Shown in pieces: positions 8,307-18,918 of a DNA stretch of 40,040 bases. The notes below the pieces were generated by a model that had not been told where the DNA came from, did not search any database, and was given only the letters and a program-made list of their open reading frames with translations. How positions within the stretch are numbered: the first letter of the stretch is position 1; the number at the start of each line of letters is the position of its first letter. A program made the position numbers and the translations under genes. Location: the NCBI GenBank assembly GCA_029204225.1, contig MU835315.1, forward strand, positions 1-40,040, written 5' to 3'. The DNA comes from Diphasiastrum complanatum (lineage: Eukaryota; Streptophyta; Lycopodiopsida; Lycopodiales; Lycopodiaceae).

Positions 8307-9344
8307 TCAAAACAAAATACTCACGAGCTGGCTACCTACGAGCCCATTCATACAAATGAGGTCATGAGGTCCAAAAATCGCGGTTTTAAAACAGCAACTA
8401 CTACAAACAGTTTCATTCTTAAAGGACACACCAATACAAGAAATTGAGGAATTACCTGGTGCCCCACCTTTCTTTCGTTTCTTCGGGCAATCCTTGGAAA
8501 GGTGCCACGTGCCCCTTCTCCATGCAGGAGAAACACAACCCGTTACTTTTGGCCTTTTCAAAGTCTGCTCTCTCCAATCGAGGGCACTTCTTTCCCGATG
8601 GGGAAGCTTCGTCGACCAGTTTCTCTTTGCCCTTTTTGAAGGAAGAGCCCGAAGAGGGTTTGTCCTTGGATTCAGGCTTCTGTTGCCCTTTGCGGGTTAC
8701 CGTGTGCGTATCGTCAAAAATTCGAGCGAAACGCACTCCTCAAGGGATTGTGGCTGATTACGACGGACCTCTAACTGATACTCTTTGGGCAAGTCCAAAA
8801 TGAAATGAAGTTTGAGGAGAACTGCGCTTGATAAACCGCGAAGAAGCTTCTTGGAAGTCTTATAAGTACACATCCAAAGGTTTTGTCCCCATTTGCAAAG
8901 TAGCAAATTGACGATAATATTCAAAATCGTCAAGGACCGACATAAAGGCAGCCTTAAAGGCTACTTGGAAATCATCCCAAGTAGTTGGGATTGTGGCACG
9001 CTCCTTAAGATCTTGCCACCATGAGTATGCTTTATCGCGTAGAAACATAATGGCAGTAGCAATCCGGGAGCTGTCTGGTAGATCGTGCATGGAAAAATGT
9101 GATCTCCATCGATCAAGCCATGCCAAAACCACGTCCTGGTGTCTTTTTTTTCCCCAGTAAAAAATTCCGGGGTAAACATTGGGTTGAGGAGTGCCTACCG
9201 AGATTGGGACATAGCCCTCATTCCGACCTCCGCCCATTCATGCTTAGACCGCATGTCAACAATCTATTGTTGTAACAGATTTATCGCACACGCCATTGCC
9301 TCCATATCAACCCCAGCCGGGCTTGGAGCTTGAGTTACATCCAT
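8307..9344 (-). pseudogene. Ty3/gypsy Gag, minus copy, frameshifted
   Basis: The start is at 9344 (MDVTQAPSPAGVDMEAMA), homologous to the plus-copy start at 3058. The open frame 9237-8860 contains DVVLAWLDRWRSHFS, DSSRIATAIMFLRDKAYSWW and FEYYRQFATLQMGTKPLDVYL, covering the capsid. After a frame change comes ILDLPKEYQLEVRRNQPQSLEE (about 8815-8755). Then comes a charged linker with GLCFSCMEKGH in one frame and LSKDCPKK in another, so the zinc knuckle is split by a small insertion near 8500. Stops and at least three frame changes make it non-functional. Its capsid lacks the 440-bp insertion seen in the plus copy. Confidence 0.82.
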
Positions 9345-10260
9345 AGGAGACTAGCTCAAAAAACCAAGAAAATAAGCTGATTTGAGCTTAGGGAGCACAA
9401 ACAAGCAACTTAGAAAAGTGGGGTGAAGGAATGAAAACGTACATCCCTTTACCCCCTCCGCTAAGCTCCTCCCCTTCCTCCATCCAAAAAGGACAAGTGG
9501 GGCCCAAGAAAGGCCCCATTTGTCCTTTCTAGAGTTTTCCTTCCATGTGGGGACACAAAAAAGTGCCACATGGCCCATGGACTCCAAAAAGATATTAGAC
9601 TAATTTAGTTTGCTTCTCACCTCCCACCCTCTACGTACCACATCTCCTCTCCAAGAATTTGGAGATTTGCACGCACAGAGAGGGAGGAAAGGCAGTACGA
9701 TCTGCAAGGACAGAGGAGCAAGGACGCTTTTTAAATCTTTTAAGCAAAAGATTTCAGTTTCAGCCCTCTCCTCTTTTCAACTTAGAGCTTCAACAATAAA
9801 CTTAGAGTTTAAAGGTAATTTCAAAGCGTAGAAAAGCTTTTTCTCAGGGAACTATGTGAGGGGCCGTGGGAAGACGTACCAACTTCCCACCCCTACCAAC
9901 CTGTCACATCAAGGAATCACGAAGGAGGGGGTAGTTAATATTACCCCCCCCCCCATTTTTTAACTCTCAAGGCTGCAACTTCCTGCAGTCGCGCGCTGGT
10001 ACGCGGACTGCAGGCCGCCCATCATAAACAAAAACCCCCCCGGTCCACGAATATGTACTCTACCAGCCATTGCGCGTTGGTACACGCACGCTGGTCCAAA
10101 CTACGGATTCGTTTTTTTTTTTTTTTTTTGAGATTGCAAAGAGAGGGGGGGGAGTTTAAAGTAACCAACCTCAAAGTTTAAAACAAAAAATTACTTATCC
10201 TTATCAAAGCATAACTTTGACAAGACAAACCATATAAGGCTTTCATTTTTCTAAAGAAAA
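9345..10260 (-). other. 5' leader of minus-strand gypsy copy
   Basis: This is the inverted, diverged counterpart of 2560-3057, sharing the GGGCCCCACTTGTCC block and neighbouring C/T-rich stretches. It contains an 11-C run (9944-9954), an A/T homopolymer at about 10112-10130 and GC-rich half-palindromes around CTGCAGTC/GACTGCAG at 9974-10010. There is no coding frame with domain features. The LTR expected upstream is displaced to 12165-12357 by later insertions. Confidence 0.55.
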
Positions 10261-10269
10261 CTATCATGT

Positions 10270-11312
10270 CCATGACCAGTACATAGGATTCAGTATATTC
10301 CTAGTCTTGGATACACGGTACTCCAGTAAATCAAGTTGTTAGTTATGCCACGTCATACTGGACGTGACCCGAAAGTAACTAATATCCTTGTGAGGCCTAG
10401 AACACACTAAATGGAGTTAGTACAAGGTTTGGGACAGTCAAGGCATGTGTAGAGTTATCAAAAGCAATCTATGAATAGTTGATCCATGCATGAGGACTCT
10501 ATTCTAGATGGATCTATGTATAGGGGAGTTGAGACCTTGCATGACCATGTACACAGGAGGTTCTAGGCTCTATATAAGGAGGCCAAACTTGCCCTACTCC
10601 TCACATTTGTGATTGATTCATTGCCAGGGTTTCACTCTACTTTAATGCTTCCTATTCCTTGGCTTGGGGGTGAAGCTTCTAGAGTTGATTGGTTGCTTCT
10701 ACTTGGTTGGGTGGGTTTTCCATTGTGTTTGTCTTGTAAGCAGGATCTTGTGGAGTCTTCCCTTATAGTGGTATCAGAGCAAAGCTTATGAAGATTGGAG
10801 AACATGGAGAAAGGCTACCTTTCGTCAAAATTTCGGATTGGATCAATTAGAATTCTCTTCCAAGGTGGATAGCAAGGTTGCACGTGGGTGTTCTATCCTG
10901 GTTTTCAGTTGCATGTTGCTAAGATCCATTACTCTCGAAATTTTTTGGGGTTTTATGGAGAATTGCTCTAGAAAGCCAATTTGTGATGCTTTTTTGGAGC
11001 TTTTTCTTGTGTAGATCAAATCTTTTGTAGATCTAAATTTTCCAGCAAGTGTACTTTCGTTTTAGGGATCATTAAGGGGAAATTAATGATGCATGCTGGT
11101 TCTTTCCAATGATTTATGATTCTAGGCTTTGTTTTGGTCAAAATTGCTTGGTTTTTCATGCTTTTTGGCACAAAATAGATAGTAAGAACCAAAATCCAGC
11201 AAGATCAGATCAATTAGATGGCTACAATTTTGTAAATTGGTTTGCATGTGTTAGAGAAAGAGTTGCATGTCATGAATTTCCACTTTATTGTGAAGGTAAA
11301 ACTGGAAAATAG
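10270..11312 (+). mobile_element. Truncated Ty1/copia-like element: LTR, PBS, leader, gag start
   Basis: A TATA box TATATAAG at 10571-10578 and a perfect initiator-Met primer site TGGTATCAGAGC at 10769-10780 mark an LTR ending near 10768. Its left end is not certain. A leader of about 330 bases is followed by an open segment at 11109-11312. Its part SDQLDGYNFVNWFACVRE resembles the start of copia Gag (L-D-G-x-N-[YF]-x-x-W). The frame ends in a stop at about 11310, and sequence of another character follows, so the element is cut here. It interrupts the minus-strand gypsy copy between leader and LTR. Confidence 0.62.
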
Positions 11313-12160
11313 CCAAAAATCATGATTTTTGCTTGTTTTTTCATAAAGTTGGATAGTAGGTAGCTGTAAAACACCGGCTCATCATCTGAATCTTCATCCT
11401 CCTCCCGAATTGCATCGTCCATAGCATTTTGCAAGAGTGCACACTCATTATGGCGTTTCAGCTCACGTCTGATTCGTTTAGGTAGACCTGACAAAAACCA
11501 CATAATCATGGCATTTTCGTTAATCAGCTCAGGTTCGCATTCAGATTTGTTAACATGTTATCAAGCACCTATAGGCTATTACCATGTGGCAAATTGCAAT
11601 GGGCATGCAAACCCTGAGCCCTCACGAGCAAAACTTCTTGTTCTCTTAGAAGTTAGTACTAAGTTAGTAGTAAGTACTTACAAGTTACAAGTTACAAGTT
11701 ACAAGACTCTAGTCTCTAAAGATCTTAGATGATGATGGTCGTGTCTTCGCATACTTCTTGAATGCACCTATACTATGTAGGCTGTGACTTAAGCATGCTG
11801 CATGATTTCTCAAGGGCCATAAGCTTTGTACTGGCAATGGGCAATGGGCATGAATAGATTCTCTCAACCTAATTAGTAATAACCTATCCATGACAATATC
11901 AATGATTGACTGAGGAACGTGACCATAGTCACCATCCACAACTTCTCCTCTTGAAATTGCATTATCTAGAGCATTCTCATGAAATTGGATGTATCTACTT
12001 GTTACTAGACTTTCTATGACATGTGTAAACCACCAAAACCCTAAAAAACACATTTTCAAAAAAAAAAATCTACAAAAAAAATTCCTGTTTCAAACCTGAA
12101 CCAGTCGTTTCATACGCGTTTCAAAACGACGTACAAAACGAGCCCATGAAACATTGCACT
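11313..12160 (-). other. Unassigned segment, weak gag-like frame on minus strand
   Basis: The minus-strand frame 11509-11285 contains MIMWFLSGLPKRIRREL followed by an acidic EEDEDSDDEP run. This recalls the end of the gypsy capsid domain (FLxGLPxxIRREL), but nothing else supports it. A second minus-strand open frame (12059-11709) is not recognisable. A/C/T-rich stretches and repeats of ACAAGTTACAAGTT at 11680-11705 are present. Confidence 0.3.
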
Positions 12161-12164
12161 GGAG

Positions 12165-12357
12165 CTATACATGCCTAGTCAAGCCACGATAACTGGTGTC
12201 CCATACCACTAGCCATCGCCCTTGGCTCTCCCTAGCACACATCTCCTGGCCTGGAGATACATCCTGGCTACTGCATGTGCTCTCCATCCACCAACTCCCG
12301 GGTAAACTGAGTGAATGGCAAAAGGGAAGCCCCACCACTATATAGGCATAGCTTAGT
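12165..12357 (-). repeat. Detached LTR fragment of the gypsy family
   Basis: Read inverted, it follows 1500-1680 of the plus LTR closely, including the TATATAG box, the GCCATTCACTCAGT block, TATCTCCAGGCCA and GGGCGATGGCT. Both outer parts of the LTR are missing. It has the orientation and side expected for the 5' LTR of the minus-strand copy ending at 6375. Confidence 0.75.
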
Positions 12358-12593
12358 GTTATATGTATTTAGGAGATAGCTTTTGCTGCCACTCCTCTCC
12401 CTCAGGTTAAAAGTAATCTATTCCCAACATGTTTTTGTAGAACCTAGGATGCTACAAACCACTATAAGATGTCAATCACCACATTGACCTCATTCTTGGC
12501 ACCACTCCTCAGCCCTTATTGTATGTCTAAATCAGAAAAAGGTAAAGTCTAACACTAGATTAGTGATTGCTTAAGTAAGGTCTTATTGCTCCC

Positions 12594-13040
12594 AGTCATA
12601 ATTCTTTTGGTGCCCCTGTCCTACTTCTTGATATGAACAATGGGACCAAGCATCTTTGCATTGGCTATCGTGCCCTCAACAAGCTTACCATTTGTAACCA
12701 TTACCCTATCCCTCACATGGATATATTGAGTAAAGCTACTAGCTTTTCCAAGATTGGCCTCTGCCCTGACTGTCATCAATCTACATGCATCTAAAGACGA
12801 ACACAAAATTGCTTTTCATACTCACATGAGCCTCCACTTGTGGGCTTGGTCCTATGACATTTCAAAAAGTCGTGAATAATGTTTGTCATCCTCTCATCGT
12901 GTGTGCTTGTTTACTTTGATGATAAGTCTTGCTTACAACACTTCGTTAATTCAACATCCATCACATTTGACTGATGTATTTCAACTTCTCTCTAACCATC
13001 AACTTCATAAAAAGTGTTCTAAATGCTCATTCACCATTAC
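12594..13040 (+). pseudogene. Ty3/gypsy reverse transcriptase relic (second family)
   Basis: Translation from 12594 gives FGAPVLLLDMNNGTK, CIGYRALNKLTICNHYPIPHMD and SFSKIGL, the order of gypsy RT fingers and palm. The catalytic YFDD motif is at 12912-12923, and after a frame change come HLTDVFQLLSNHQLHKKCSKCSF. Several residues, including the usual IDLRSGYHQI, are eroded, and stops occur near 12793 and beyond. Its wording differs from the RT at 5202-6136, so it belongs to another gypsy lineage. No LTRs can be assigned with confidence. Confidence 0.72.
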
Positions 13041-13084
13041 AGAACGTTTATTTGTTTTTTATGACTTTCTTCAACAATGGATCT

Positions 13085-13300
13085 CAAAGTAACCAAGTGA
13101 TTAATAATGAAATACAATTTGTGAAAGCCAACTTGCTCTTTAGCATGCAGCCCACTAAGTTTCTTTCCCACTATGCTCCCCAGAACTTCTACCAAAAGTG
13201 TCCAATCAGAATTGCCTTATAGTTAGAAGCATCATTCTTATTTCCACTCTTAAACAAAGAAACAATAATACTATGAGACCATATGTCAAAAAAGTCCTCT
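13085..13300 (-). pseudogene. LINE (non-LTR) reverse transcriptase relic
   Basis: On the minus strand I read SIIVSLFKSGNKNDASNYKAILIGH, then after a frame change GKKLSGLHAKEQVGFHK and IINHLVTLR. In plant LINE RTs the corresponding blocks are xIPIFKKGDxxDxxNYRxI, then a GKLFxxIxxxxL helix and QAGFRKxxSTxDHLVTLR. The catalytic FADD part would lie to the left and is not present. It lies tail-to-tail with the gypsy RT relic just before it. Confidence 0.62.
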
Positions 13301-13565
13301 AACAATGCCTAGTTAACTAAATCGGTAATGAGACTTCTTTACCCATTTTGAAGAATTCAAAGGTGCCAAATATACATCTTTTGTGGGGTGCAACTACAAA
13401 TTTCCTGCTTTAAATCTTCATAAGGGTTTCACAAGTCGAATTTAGTTCCAAAAGAAATCGGTGATGGTCCAACTCTGAAAGACAAGACAAACTTTTGTAT
13501 CACCAATCAAACTTCAAGCCCAAGGCCTGCTCAACAACACTATTACCTGATATGGAAGAACTAAT

Positions 13566-13715
13566 AAGATATGTCTAAACCTCTTGGACTGCCCTTAATC
13601 TAAAGCTGCTTGAGGTTGGCCATGTACGGAGAAAAGTATTGTTATGTCCCCAATAGGACATAACGAGATTGGCCTTAGATTAAGGGCAGTCCAAGAGGTT
13701 AGAAAAACATATCTT
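13566..13715. repeat. Inverted repeat with nested palindrome
   Basis: A perfect 26-bp inverted repeat joins 13578-13603 and 13675-13700 (core CTTGGACTGCCCTTAATCT). Imperfect extension reaches 13566 and 13715. Inside it, GTTATGTCC at 13641 pairs with GGACATAAC ending at 13664 over a 6-base loop. The inner TGTTATGTCC at 13640 resembles an LTR start, but no matching LTR end was found. Confidence 0.85.
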
Positions 13716-14386
13716 AGTTTACCTATGATTAAGGGCTGATGCCCTTGAAGGAGATGGCTCAAGGCTTTAATTATAAGAGTTTTGACTTAGAGAAAGAGAG
13801 ATATCTTGGGAGAGGAGCTTCCAAAGGGATCTTGGACTCGAGAACAGGCTAGGCTTGGAGAGAGGTTCTAGAATGGAGCCTATGGCTGGGAGGAGAGTCC
13901 TAATGGTTTCAAGAAACAATTGGTTAGAGCAATGAATGGAGCATTGGGTAAAGACAGCTTCAATTTATATAAGATCCGAATCCGTCTTTAATGCGTGCAC
14001 TTATTGCCAAAAGAGCAACTTAAATTAATCGTAGTACATTAAATTGAAAGACTGAAATCAATCTTTTGACATAATGAACAACAGTATTAATGCTTTGATT
14101 TGGTGAAACTTTGGATGAACACAAACTTCTACATACATAAAATGACTACAATTGGCTTTATGCAGTAGGCAGCTTGACCTTATATGGGCACTGCTATGCT
14201 ACAAGGATAAAAAAAATATGGCAAGGGAGAGGTGTCTATCTATACAGGGCCTCTACCGTGCTTTTTGGTGCCTTCATGTATCTTACATGTACCACCCACG
14301 AATTACTCTCAAAAGTGACCTGGATTCACATCAAAAGTTGCACCTTGTTACATTGAATGTTCTTTCCTTCCATATTCCAATGAGAA
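13716..14386. other. No recognisable gene
   Basis: The AT-rich stretch includes a TATA-like TTTATATAAGAT at about 13965. If TGTTATGTCC at 13640 is an LTR start, this could be the rest of that LTR. Open frames on the plus strand at 14152-14394 have no domain features. Confidence 0.25.
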
Positions 14387-14709
14387 GAACTTAATAGCTA
14401 GCCTTCCTTGATGGGTGAATTTGCAATCATGAAAAGTAGAGCAATATAGACTTCTAGATGACCATGAGACTAATAGCATGTTTCAATGAGAAATAGCTTA
14501 GTAGCTAGCCTTCCTTGATGGGTGAATTTGCAATCACAATCATGAAAAGTAAAGCAATATAGACTTCTAGATGACCATGAGACTAATAGCATATTTCAAT
14601 GAGAAATAGCTTAGTAGCCACCCACCCTTGATGGGTGATTTGCAATCACAATCATGAGAAGTAGAGCAATATAGACTTCGAGATGACTATGAAACTAACA
14701 GCATATTTT
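14387..14709 (+). repeat. Three tandem copies of a ~104-113-bp unit
   Basis: Copies lie at about 14387-14490, 14491-14603 and 14604-14709. Each starts near AAATAGCTTAGTAGC and contains CCTTGATGGGTGA, CAATATAGACTTC and AGCATATTT. Copies 1 and 2 are very similar. Copy 3 is more diverged and runs into a TATAAA stretch. Confidence 0.9.
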
Positions 14710-15263
14710 TCTTATATAAACGAAGTTGAACATAAAGTAATCTCATTGCCCTCACCTGAATGCATGATCGAAGAAGATCTGTGCTGATTGCTGTGACTGC
14801 CATAGCGTCTAGATCAGCCTTTCGAGGATGTGCTGATCGTGAGGGCGGATGGACGCTTTTCAATGGCTCATTGCGATCTGAACGTCTTCCTGCTGTGACA
14901 ACCGAGTGATTTTTTTTTTCCTTCTTTTTTGCTAAGAATAGCATACGACTTACTAATAATAGTATGTTTAGGATTTCAGTTTTCTAAAAATGACTAAAAT
15001 GTACTTTCTAGTAATAGTAAGAATACCTTATAGAGTGTAATGCACTTTTGTGTGTGTCTAAAAATAGTAATATGCATCACAAATTTATTACTCCATCAAT
15101 TCTTGGAATAATTAATTTAGGTGTGATATTGTGGCTTTTAAGGTTTCAACTAAATACACTGTAAAAAAATCAGTAGGTTGTTACGGATAGTTGTTACATT
15201 TTCTGCCCGTAATTCATACTGCTTAAAAAGCAGAATGGGCGACCCACCATTTTCAAGGGTGAT
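14710..15263. other. No recognisable gene
   Basis: AT-rich sequence. A minus-strand open frame at 14944-14687 has no recognisable domain. Confidence 0.3.
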
Positions 15264-15393
15264 TATGTAATAGGTGGTGCATTCATTTAAGGGCGTTCCA
15301 GCAAGTGAGGCCCTCGTGATCCTAAGAGCACCTGAGGGGAACATGGGACGAGGGCGCTGGGAATGCCCTCAAATGAATGCACCACCTAACGTA
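15264..15393. repeat. Foldback (MITE-like) element, ~130 bp
   Basis: The left arm from 15264 (TAGGTGGTGCATTCATTTAA core at 15271) pairs with the right arm ending at about 15393 (AAATGAATGCACCACCTAA core, 15371-15389). A few mismatches occur over roughly 35 bases, and an inner GGCCCTCGT/ACGAGGGC pair extends the stem. No coding capacity. A flanking duplication is not obvious. Confidence 0.75.
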
Positions 15394-15619
15394 AAGAGCT
15401 AACTGCTAATATTTTTACCCCCCTATCCTACCTTGAGTTACAGTGAAAAATTAGTGAAAAAATTACAATGAAAAATTAGAGTGCAATCTGCTCCAGGAAC
15501 GCACCCTAAATAAAAAAGGAAAAATATTAAGAGTGCTTTACGTTTTGCAGAAGCAAGTTTTGCTTCATAATGGTCCTGTGAAAAAAGCTCAATTTTGAAA
15601 ACGTTGATTATGTTTTTCA

Positions 15620-15760
15620 ATTCATATTCTACTGCATAATGGTCGGTCATGTGAAAAAGCAGCCACTATCCTTTACGCAATGGAATGAGCCGGGCAAATG
15701 ACATTCTACCCAGAAAAGAGTCATAGGCGAGGCCCGTAGGGCTCATTCCATAGTACATTT
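15620..15760. repeat. Diverged copy of the GGAAGGAGCC inverted-repeat family
   Basis: TGGAATGAGCC at 15681-15691 pairs perfectly with GGCTCATTCCA at 15740-15750. The preceding GCATAATGGTCGGTCATGTGAAAAAG and the following CCGGGCA...ATTCTACCC match the order in the arrays at 21.5-22.3 and 38.0-38.3 kb. Confidence 0.65.
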
Positions 15761-16090
15761 CTTTCTTGCCAAAAATGCAGCAAGAATATAAAACGAGATT
15801 TGATCATATTGGTAGGAGCGACTAATGGTTGGTTTAATCATACTCAATGCCAAGAGCGACTGGTTGCGAGTTACAATTTTATGAGGAAAATCCGATTCTG
15901 TATGATTATGTTCGCTACAAATGTCTGTGTGCTAGGGAAAATTGCTAGCAGATCAACAACTATTTTTCCAAGCAATACATGTAAATGCATGCACTATAAG
16001 AGCAAAATAAGGATTTTGCACTAGTATCAAATCTGACTTTGGATTTTCCACCCATTCTACGCATCTCAAAGATGAGTCAATCCGCTCAGG
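15761..16090. other. No recognisable gene
   Basis: Open frames are short and featureless, and no repeats stand out. Confidence 0.3.
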
Positions 16091-16097
16091 AGTATCA

Positions 16098-16337
16098 CTA
16101 ACCTAATTGAGCAATGGGTAAGCACAAACCAATGTCCTCCACCAAAGCTCGCTCATCTCCAAGTACCCAGTTAAAGCGCACCAGCAGTATCTGATACGGT
16201 AGAATCCTCACATGACAACCAATCCACATTTTATCCGGATTGGAACAGGCGGCATCCAGCGGCAGAGCGAGCGAGGTAGGCCCATTGCTGGTGAAGCTGG
16301 CTAGATCATGCATCTCCACAGGAGTGAATCCACACAA
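16098..16337 (-). other. Unrecognised open frame, possibly part of the same gene relic
   Basis: The minus-strand frame contains VEMHDLASFTSNGPTSLALP and ILLVRFNWVLGDERALVEDI. Composition is protein-like and balanced, and the GC content is higher than its surroundings. I do not recognise the family. It lies just downstream, in minus-strand sense, of the methyltransferase-like fragment. Confidence 0.3.
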
Positions 16338-16397
16338 AGCGCTTGAATACGCAACAGAGGTTGTGGATTTTTTGAAAGAAGAGGCTCAAACTCAAGT

Positions 16398-16682
16398 TTA
16401 GGAGGAGAATGCTAACATGAAAAAATATAATGTGGTGCAAGTGAGCCCATGATCGTGAGAAGAGAGAGAAGCATGAGATTTGAATTTGTGAAGGTGGGCC
16501 CGGCCTATGAAAAATGTATTGGAAAGAGGGCATACATTTGACAAGCTGAGCTCCTCAGCAATGCCTTGCACGGCCGACAATCCTATCCAATAACCTGAAA
16601 TATTTTACACAACATGAAGATCTTCATGAGGAACTCCGGAACCCACATCAAATATTCTAGCATCATCAGTAAGGCTATCCAT
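16398..16682 (-). pseudogene. Methyltransferase-like coding fragment with one stop
   Basis: One minus-strand frame runs from an ATG at 16682 to a stop at 16398-16400, with a single internal TAA at 16605-16607. It begins MDSLTDDARIFDVGSGVPHE. FDVGSGV fits motif I (hydrophobic-Asp-x-Gly-x-Gly) of class I S-adenosylmethionine-dependent methyltransferases. After the stop, YWIGLSAVQGIAEELSLSN occupies the place where an Ile-Gly-[Ile/Leu]-Glu strand is usual. The stop codon could be a mutated Gln. This suggests a relic of a DOT1-like or related methyltransferase gene, but the assignment rests on one motif and is weak. Confidence 0.35.
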
Positions 16683-16859
16683 CGCGGCATGTCAAAGTCA
16701 AGACACAGAGCTAACTCAACAAAGACAGTTGCAGGAGAGATGCACAAGAGAGAAGAATGTGGGCCATCTTTGTACCATTTGGAGGAGCCGTTCATCATCA
16801 TCCATGTGCATTCTGGATTCTGGATACTGCTACATGGATGATAGTAAAATCCTGCCACA

Positions 16860-17730
16860 ATCCCACAGTTCAGAATTCATGACAAGAACAATATCTTTGG
16901 ACTTCTCGCAGAACCATTCTAATAACTTTGAATCTACCAGAGTAGCACAAGAAGCCAACAATCAAAACGATGCCAGACCAGAGTGCTACAGAAACGCAAC
17001 TATTTGATTAATCCAGGATCCCCTTTGGAACGTTAAATGTGGAAATGGTTTTTTAAATTCCTGTTTATCTTTCTTGCAAATCTTTTCCAAACACATTAAT
17101 AGCATGCATATTAGAGGGAAAATCTTTTCCAAACACATTTACAGCATGCATCTTAGAGGGAGAAGGTGACCAGGACTCCAGTTTAGATTGGTAGTGTAGG
17201 ATTGTGTTTGTTCTATCAGAAGCCAACACTCCAGTTGAGGTCCCAAACTTCACATTCTGATTCCTATCCAGTATGTTTGGTACAAGAAAGTAGGATAACC
17301 AGAAACTTAATCATTCAAAGATAAGGTATGAAACCTCAGTTTGCACGAGAACATAAGAGAGTTGGCTCTGAAGTCATTGATGACAGCTCGACTATTTTGA
17401 AATCTGTTATTTTTCAACGTTGAGACAAGTAGTTGATTCATGAAATCTCACAAGCCCATATGATGGAATACTAGCAGAAACTGAGCATAGCACGCTCACA
17501 CCAAAGGCTGTCAAAAGAGCGTCTTCACTATGTTCGATCTGAAACCATCAAGGGAATTCTCCTCCTCCTCTCCCAACATGGCACAACAAAGGATTTGCGT
17601 GGAATGCATAACCATAAATGCAAATGCCTCTGCTTTGAGGAAAGAGTACCCTGCCCTTAGAAATAACAATATAATAATATCTTTGTATTTCCTAAGCCAG
17701 TTGCCATTACCCATTACCCACCCGATTTAG
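16860..17730. other. No assignable gene; short direct repeat
   Basis: It includes a 42-bp direct repeat (17079-17120 and 17121-17161; TCTTTTCCAAACACATT...AGCATGCAT). Small open frames on both strands (for example 17530-17730) lack domain features. Confidence 0.35.
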
Positions 17731-18918
17731 AGATTCAACCTTCTCATATTTGACAACCCAAATTCTAAAATACTTTTTAGAAAAGTATGTGGAACTTTCT
17801 AGGTTGCGCTTTTTTTTTTTTAAGATTATGGGAAGTTGCCCCTTCGAATGCTCTTTAGGTTGAGTCAATGAAGGTTCAGGGTAGTGGCACTAAAAAAACG
17901 CAGCTTTTATCAACAACACCCTACATTCTCTCTCTCGCTCTCTCTCATCTTCATATTCATATTTGTGACCAACCGAAGGTGCTTGATTTAAGATGTAAAA
18001 CAAAAGTCAAAGAAATTCACCTCGCAAACTCCAAAATTGAGCCATAAATTTGATGGTGTAGCCAAAAACGAATTTGATGGTGTATCCACAATATGCCTAT
18101 CTATCTTAATGGTTATGACTTATGAGTCATAAAAATGAAGTCCAAATTTGGAGACATCAACAAAAGAAATTGAAGCAGTGTTGCGAGCAGTGCCAGCGAT
18201 GGCGCTATCGGCTGATGCCCAAACACATTCCCCTAGCTTTTTTCGCTACCATTTTCTCTGGGGTGAGTGATCACTCATCACTGATCAGTGATGGCTCATG
18301 AGTCATGGGTATCTCCTGATCACCTCACTTTCAGTTGTTGCTGGAGCAGCCCTAGGCACTTAATAGTAGTTATACAAGTTATAGTAGTAGTTGTTATTAG
18401 TTAGGAGATTTAGTCGTGACTCATGAGTCATGACCTCCGCCTCTCCTCTCAACTGTCTTGATGCTCCCTCTCAGTCGTGGCAACAATCCATGAGAGAGTG
18501 AATGATCTTTGATTCTTAAAAAAAGCTGTAGCACTAAGTTCAGATAAATGCATATTGTCTCTAACTGCAAGACTCAATTGCCAAAAAGCGGAAAGACATA
18601 AAATTTTGTTGCCAGTCTTCTTCTAATGTAAGACAAGCCTCTTTGTGATTTCTACTCAGATATCGACGAACAAATCTACGGAAGCGAAATATTTTCTAAT
18701 TAAATAGCATTCGACATGAAGGTCAGAAAATGATCACTTAAGCGTAAATAATTTCAAAAGCAGACCAGTTGGACTCAATTCAAGGAACTTAACATACCAA
18801 TCAAGATGGTTTCCAGAAAAATTAGAAATTGGCTCATAATTCTGCTTGATAGTTTTAAGAGTCTGTTGTCAAAATTCATAGACTTCATACCCCGTCAACG
18901 ACGGGCACTCTTTACTAG
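17731..18918. other. No recognisable gene; CT repeat and palindromes
   Basis: It contains a CT microsatellite at about 17929-17946. Several palindromic ATCACTCAT/ATGAGTCAT motifs lie at 18260-18310. A perfect 14-bp palindrome TGACTCATGAGTCA at 18417-18430 includes a bZIP-type TGACTCA site. There is no coding frame. Confidence 0.4.

Larger units (their letters stand above)
7541..8340 (-). pseudogene. gypsy protease-RT linker and RT start, minus copy
   Basis: On the minus strand, from 8340 down, I read a protease end (SILFDDGST-like, then MNLDKVDLLLGKEWFYARN at 8134-8060). The linker with THSLSFLHNGSMVHLKG and FKRLREEYSDTFPKQLL follows. Next comes the first RT motif, MSPKEEDDVARQLEELL, near 7605-7550, ending at GHIRP. 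The order and wording match the plus copy at 4530-5280. The linker is interrupted by an 86-bp tRNA-like insertion at 7957-8042 without loss of frame. Frameshifts around 7820 and 7620 make it a pseudogene. Confidence 0.75.

Noticed and set aside
14387-14709. CRISPR-like array
   Set aside because: Direct tandem units without spacers, in a plant nuclear context.
17530-17730. Short open frames on both strands as a host gene exon
   Set aside because: Ordinary composition, no splice-consistent neighbours and no recognised motif.
18417-18430. bZIP/GCN4 operator TGACTCATGAGTCA
   Set aside because: A perfect palindrome, but no gene lies nearby on either side. Kept only as a note in the region description.
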